A stretch of DNA of 64,000 nucleotides from Celerinatantimonas sp046054195 (GTDB lineage: Bacteria; Pseudomonadota; Gammaproteobacteria; Enterobacterales; Celerinatantimonadaceae), in contig NZ_JBEQCS010000014.1 of the NCBI RefSeq assembly GCF_046054195.1, positions 1-64,000 of the forward strand, in the 5' to 3' direction. The notes beneath the pieces are model-generated. The model was given only the letters and a program-made list of their open reading frames with translations, was not told the origin of the DNA and did no database searches. Shown in pieces: positions 60,243 through 64,000 of this stretch. Positions within the stretch are counted from its first letter, which is position 1. Each line of letters starts with the position of its first letter. A program made the position numbers and the translations under genes.

Positions 60243-61475
60243 ATGGATGTTAACTTTTCGGTACTAAAAAATAGCAAATTCAGCCTGTTTTTCCTGTCGG
60301 ATATCATCAGTGGCTTTGGTGTTGGCATGGCCACTCTCGGGGCCAACTGGTATGTCCTGATGAAGACTAAATCGACCGAGCAGATTGGGATGATGCTCGC
60401 GGTTTATGTGATTGCAGGATTTATTGCATCAATATTTTCAGGTGTATTATCCGATAAATTCTCACGCAAAACGCTCATATTCTGGACTCATACCTTTCGA
60501 GCAATCGGCATTTTAGCCATTGTGGCGTTGCTAGAGAGTTACCATTTTAATATCTTCTTTTTATACGCACTGGCCGTTATTAACGGAATTGGTTGGACGA
60601 CCTATATCGCGACATCTCGCAGCTTCACGCAAGAGATCTTAAGTGAAGCGAACTATGTCACTGGCAATGCCCTTTTAGAAATTAGTATGCAAGTTGGGAT
60701 GTTTTTAGCCGCAGCCATCGCAGGGTTTCTTTATAAATATTATAGCTTTAACGTCATCTTAATACTTAATATCAGTATGTTTGTATTAAGCGCCATATTG
60801 ATTCAGCTGATTGATCACCGCGAGTCTATTACCGCTACAAACACAGAAAGTTACTTTCAGACGCTTGGCCAGGGCTTTACCTTCTTGTACAAAAACAAAC
60901 TAATATTTATGTTGGGACTAGTTTCTATCGTCCCGCTCATCGTTATCATGATCTACAACGTCGTCCTACCTGACTACGTTAGCCACACATTGTACAAAGA
61001 CAGCATCACTTTCGGATTTGCCGATATGTCATATGGCATTGGCGGACTAGCTTCGGGATTTTTAATCTCGTTGGTGACGACCAAATTCACACCCGTGCGG
61101 CTAATTGGCTTTTTCTTCGCTTTAGCGACGGTTGATCTTCTCTTTCTTAGCCAAAATTCAGTGGTTTTTAACTTATACCTTTGTAGTTTATTGCTCGGAC
61201 TGGCTAATTCATCACTGCGAATTTTAATGAACTCGATGCTAATGAAAATCGTCGCAAAAGAATATATGGGTCGAGCCATGTCAGTCTGGCTAGGCATTTC
61301 ACTAATCTGCCAATGTATATTCTCGCTCTCTATTAGCTCTTACATCGACAGACATGGCGCGATGGTTGGAATCGTCATCATGGGGCTAATTATGGCGGTA
61401 GGATTGGTATTGTATCTTCTGACTCAATTGGCATTAGCTAAACGCAACCATAACCCATTGGGAGCACAATTATAA
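60243..61475 (+). CDS. MFS exporter coupled to an ATP-grasp ligase
   Basis: 410 residues, 12 TM segments of the MFS-3/enterobactin-exporter (EntS)-like type: SDIISGFGVGMATLGANWYVL in TM1, GVLSDKFSRKTLIFW (motif A), and GMALLGLANSSLRILMNSM-like segments in the second half. The stop overlaps the ligase start (TAATG), so the proteins are made together. MFS exporters beside L-amino-acid ligases usually export the dipeptide made, as in the bacilysin locus. Confidence 0.85.
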   Translation: MDVNFSVLKNSKFSLFFLSDIISGFGVGMATLGANWYVLMKTKSTEQIGMMLAVYVIAGFIASIFSGVLSDKFSRKTLIFWTHTFRAIGILAIVALLESYHFNIFFLYALAVINGIGWTTYIATSRSFTQEILSEANYVTGNALLEISMQVGMFLAAAIAGFLYKYYSFNVILILNISMFVLSAILIQLIDHRESITATNTESYFQTLGQGFTFLYKNKLIFMLGLVSIVPLIVIMIYNVVLPDYVSHTLYKDSITFGFADMSYGIGGLASGFLISLVTTKFTPVRLIGFFFALATVDLLFLSQNSVVFNLYLCSLLLGLANSSLRILMNSMLMKIVAKEYMGRAMSVWLGISLICQCIFSLSISSYIDRHGAMVGIVIMGLIMAVGLVLYLLTQLALAKRNHNPLGAQL

Positions 61476-62707
61476 TGAGCCTGAAAACGGTTATTCTAAT
61501 TGAGCCAAGTTTTTATGGCGTCAGTTATGTTAAAGAAGCCAAAAAACTAGATTGCTATGTCATCGTTGTTACCAGCAATAGCCATCATCCGCAAAAGTAC
61601 GGTTATGAAACGCTCTATGATGATATTTTGATTTGTGACATTCGCGATGCAGAACAAATTTTTAAGGCTATTCAAACCGGTTGCCACCGCCATATCGATG
61701 CGATTGTAGCCGCCACAGATTACGCCATTACCAACACTGCAATTGTTGCTGCCAAACTTGATATCCCATATCTGAGTGTTGCCAGCGCCAAGCTTGTTCG
61801 TAATAAAGATTTAGCCAGACAATGTTATGCTAAACACGGTGTTCCATCGGCTCAATTTGCCGTTGTTAGCAATTTAGAGGAGTCGATTAAGGCTGCATCT
61901 CATATAGGCTACCCTGTGGTTTTAAAACCCACCAACACAGCCAGTAGCCAACACGTGTATTTTATTTGCGACAGCGCAGCGCTAACCAAAGCCTTTATCC
62001 AAATGCAGGCGTTTCATCAAAGCTATATGGGCTTTCGTGTACGCGAAGATTATTTGATTGAAGAGTACTTAGACGGCCCCGAGTTTAGTGTCGAGCTTTT
62101 TGTTGAAAATAATGAGTTAGTCTTTCGCGAAGTAACCGAAAAACGAACCTCTCAACTGCCCTATTTCGTTGAAACCATGCACGTCTTTCCGACATCGATT
62201 TTAAGCGATAAAAAGCCAGAAATCATAGCGGTGGCAGCTCAAGCGTTGCGTGCAATTGGGTTTGGAAACGGCCCTGCGCATGTTGAAGTAAAATATACCG
62301 AAACTGGCGCAAAAATTGTCGAAGTAAATGGCCGACCAGGTGGCGATAACATTAGCAGCGACCTTATCCCAACCGCTTATCAAATCAATATCTTTGAGCA
62401 AGCCATCCGCAATGCATTAGCAATGCCAGTAACATTTACATCAACCAAAGCGGCAAGCTGCGCAATTGGCTTTATTTGTGCGCCAAGTTCGGGCCAATTA
62501 TTAAAATTGACAAATATTGCACAACTGCAAAACGACCCGGCTGTTATTCGCTACCAAATAGATGCAAAGCCTGGAGATTGGGTACAATCACCGACAAGCT
62601 CAGATGATCGCTTAGGTTATATCATCGTAAAAATGCCAACGCCTCTGCAGGCAAAAGCAAAAATAACTCACCTTATTGAATCGATTAAGATTGTTCTTGA
62701 AAAATAA
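61475..62707 (+). CDS. ATP-grasp ligase, L-amino-acid ligase (BacD-like) family
   Basis: 410 residues. N-terminal pre-ATP-grasp Rossmann part (VILIEPSFYGVSYVKEAKKL, DAIVAATDYAITNTAIVAAKL), the ATP-grasp core (RNKDLARQCYAKHGVPSAQFA, VGYPVVLKPTNTASS-like loop, EEYLDGPEFSVELFV) and Mg ligands in AHVEVKYTETGAKIVEVNGRPGGDNI. The last 100 residues form a small C-terminal domain. It joins two small acids or amines through an acyl phosphate; substrates unknown. A biosynthesis-export pair with the upstream MFS gene. Confidence 0.85.
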   Translation: MSLKTVILIEPSFYGVSYVKEAKKLDCYVIVVTSNSHHPQKYGYETLYDDILICDIRDAEQIFKAIQTGCHRHIDAIVAATDYAITNTAIVAAKLDIPYLSVASAKLVRNKDLARQCYAKHGVPSAQFAVVSNLEESIKAASHIGYPVVLKPTNTASSQHVYFICDSAALTKAFIQMQAFHQSYMGFRVREDYLIEEYLDGPEFSVELFVENNELVFREVTEKRTSQLPYFVETMHVFPTSILSDKKPEIIAVAAQALRAIGFGNGPAHVEVKYTETGAKIVEVNGRPGGDNISSDLIPTAYQINIFEQAIRNALAMPVTFTSTKAASCAIGFICAPSSGQLLKLTNIAQLQNDPAVIRYQIDAKPGDWVQSPTSSDDRLGYIIVKMPTPLQAKAKITHLIESIKIVLEK

Positions 62708-63046
62708 AGTTTTCACCTAAGCAAGACGAATAATCGTTAAGTTACAACGTTTGGTATAAAAAATTTATGCCCTAATCTTGAATACAGTTTAATCATTTTT
62801 GGGGTCTATATTTATCTGAACAAGTTATGCCCCATTTAATCCATGAGGGAATTGTGCAAAGTTGGCCAATTTTAGGCATGCAGGCCATTGCAAGTGCCCA
62901 AGCACTTATGGCTAGTTTACTAAGTGGCAACGCATTAATAGCTTAGGCTTTACTGCCGTTAAGTTGCCCATATTCAGGCTTGGACAACATACTTTTTTGT
63001 AAGTTATGTAAAGCTTGCCTACTGCTCTTAAGACTTAAAATGACAA
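62708..63046. other. Intergenic region after the ATP-grasp gene
   Basis: About 340 bases. One short frame (62827-62946) is described separately. No terminator for the ATP-grasp gene is obvious; the region is otherwise featureless. Confidence 0.4.
62827..62946 (+). CDS. Possible 39-residue small protein
   Basis: ATG 62827 to TAG 62946: MPHLIHEGIVQSWPILGMQA and 19 more residues, including an Ala/Leu/Ser-rich segment (ASAQALMASLLSGNALIA) that could be a single hydrophobic helix. There is no convincing ribosome-binding site (CAAGTT before the ATG). It could be a spurious frame, a membrane microprotein or a fragment. Confidence 0.2.
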   Translation: MPHLIHEGIVQSWPILGMQAIASAQALMASLLSGNALIA

Positions 63047-63078
63047 AAATCCGATAGCGATTGAACGCTACCGGATTT
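63047..63078 (-). terminator. Terminator after iolB
   Basis: AAATCCG-A-TAGCG ... CGCTA-C-CGGATTT, a 12-bp stem with one mismatch and a 6-base loop, followed on the minus strand by TTGTC. It begins 57 bases past the iolB stop. Confidence 0.7.
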
Positions 63079-63134
63079 CTATCGTTCTCTGCAACAAGAA
63101 CACCTAAACTGCACTAAGGCCGTGAATATTTAAC

Positions 63135-63953
63135 TCATGAATGCCGAGGATATTCATCGGTATTAATCCAAGCATGGTCTGCTTCCCAGGTAAATTTCCA
63201 CTGGCGAATTGGACCTGCCATAACATTCAGATAATAACCATCGTAACCGGCCATCATCGCAACAGGATGATATCCACGAGGCACTTTCACTACGTCTTTG
63301 TTATAAACAGCCATGACTTCATCTAAACTGCGATCATCGGTATAAACCCGTTGCAAACAAAAGCCCTGCGATGGATTAATGCGATGATAGTAGGTTTCTT
63401 CTAGATATGTTTCAGTCTCAGAAGGAGTATCGTGTTTATGACTTGGATACGAACTGCTGTCGCCTTCTTTGGTATACACTTCAACCACTAGCAGGCTGTC
63501 AGCCGGTTCAGTTTCTGGCAAAATATTGTGCACATAACGTTTATTACGACCTTTACCTCGATTTTCAACGCCGACACTATCCGGGCCGATTAAACGCGCT
63601 GGCAGATTCCCCTCACTGGGAGAGCTACAGACAGCGAGCTCCAAAGCGGTTTCGGCGATAATATTTACTTTGTCGTCATGCGGTACATACACTGAGTATG
63701 GCGGAATTTTTTCAAACACATCCATGCGCTGACCAATCACACCGAAATCTTCTTTTGCGGTTTTTACCAGCGCTTTGCCAGATAACAACACCACACAATA
63801 TTCCCGATTGCCGGTTTCTATATCAAGCGTCTGTCCAGGTGCTAATTCATAGGCATCGAAACCGACAAATTTCCACCCAGCATTTTCGGGGGTAATATGT
63901 TGATAGCACCCGGTTTCATCGGGACGACTATATCTTGATAATAAATCACTCAC
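63135..63953 (-). CDS. iolB: 5-deoxy-glucuronate isomerase (IolB)
   Basis: 272 residues, the usual IolB length. It converts 5-deoxy-glucuronate, the product of IolD, to 5-dehydro-2-deoxygluconate, the substrate of IolC. Bicupin features: GFDAYELAPGQTLDIETGNREYCVVLLSG in the first cupin and the metal-binding SSYPSHKHDTPSETETYLEETYYHRINPSQGFCLQRVY in the second, followed by VPRGYHPVAMMAGYDGYYLNVMAGP. AGGAG precedes the ATG. Separated from iolCD by 8 kb of unrelated genes; its own operon continues to the right. Confidence 0.96.
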   Translation of the reverse strand: MSDLLSRYSRPDETGCYQHITPENAGWKFVGFDAYELAPGQTLDIETGNREYCVVLLSGKALVKTAKEDFGVIGQRMDVFEKIPPYSVYVPHDDKVNIIAETALELAVCSSPSEGNLPARLIGPDSVGVENRGKGRNKRYVHNILPETEPADSLLVVEVYTKEGDSSSYPSHKHDTPSETETYLEETYYHRINPSQGFCLQRVYTDDRSLDEVMAVYNKDVVKVPRGYHPVAMMAGYDGYYLNVMAGPIRQWKFTWEADHAWINTDEYPRHS

Positions 63954-64000
63954 GATAAACTCCTTACTAAATGAAATTAACCTAAAGTTGGCATGCTGAA

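Overview
The window is chromosomal DNA of a gammaproteobacterium of moderate, roughly 43 percent GC. The evidence is gene content: a guaC/cutA/qorB-ytfH type housekeeping set, a large crop of LysR regulators, integron recombination sites resembling Vibrio VCRs, and a complete-looking guanidine degradation operon. I cannot name the genus. It reads as accessory-rich chromosome dominated by small catabolic loci, each with its own regulator, separated by mobile-element scars.

Layout. 1-2.5 kb: the 3' end of an IS3-family insertion sequence has cut the last gene of an amino-acid ABC transporter operon. 2.8-4.8 kb: an RNA-repair/ribosome-rescue pair (RtcB ligase + PrfH release factor) preceded by a 13-codon leader and mutually exclusive RNA hairpins. 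4.9-5.8 kb: a small membrane protein and a hypothetical. 6.0-15.8 kb: a guanidine-I (ykkC) riboswitch controlling an ABC importer, two DUF1989 carboxyguanidine deiminase subunits, the biotin-dependent guanidine (urea-type) carboxylase and allophanate hydrolase. 15.8-20.2 kb: galactarate/talarate dehydratase with a divergent LysR, a second LysR with a divergent SDR, and a VOC protein. 20.5-22.0 kb: two integron gene cassettes with attC sites but no integrase (a CALIN), the second cassette broken, and the array cut by an IS256-family remnant. 22-30 kb: PnuC-like protein, a reductase/LysR pair, guaC, cutA, then a class III aminotransferase divergent from an SDR and an iron alcohol dehydrogenase, followed by an array of about 11 REP-type palindromes.

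30.7-36.7 kb: sugar (probably inositol) transporters and TIM-barrel isomerases. 36.7-41.5 kb: an island-like segment with a tRNA-Leu(UAA) fragment, a RelBE-type toxin-antitoxin pair, a frameshifted phage ORF6N gene, and an Xre-ImmA/IrrE protein coupled to an unknown partner. 41.6-47.2 kb: qorB/HxlR pair, a soluble PAS-PAS chemoreceptor, an outer-membrane beta-barrel, a nickel/cobalt transporter, and two copies of a likely small-RNA gene. 47.3-56.4 kb: myo-inositol catabolism (iolH, iolD, fused iolC-J, an RpiR-family iolR, an IolW/YdgJ-type dehydrogenase), with iolB alone at the right edge; iolA and a classical iolG are not in the window. 56.5-62.7 kb: a LysR, a 14-TM efflux pump, and a LysR divergent from a translationally coupled MFS exporter + ATP-grasp ligase pair that looks like a small peptide biosynthesis/export module.

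The most interesting regulatory structures are the leader and alternative hairpins ahead of rtcB-prfH, the anti-Shine-Dalgarno embedded in the guanidine riboswitch, and the paired small-RNA candidates. All functions are read from sequence and memory of families; no database search was run.
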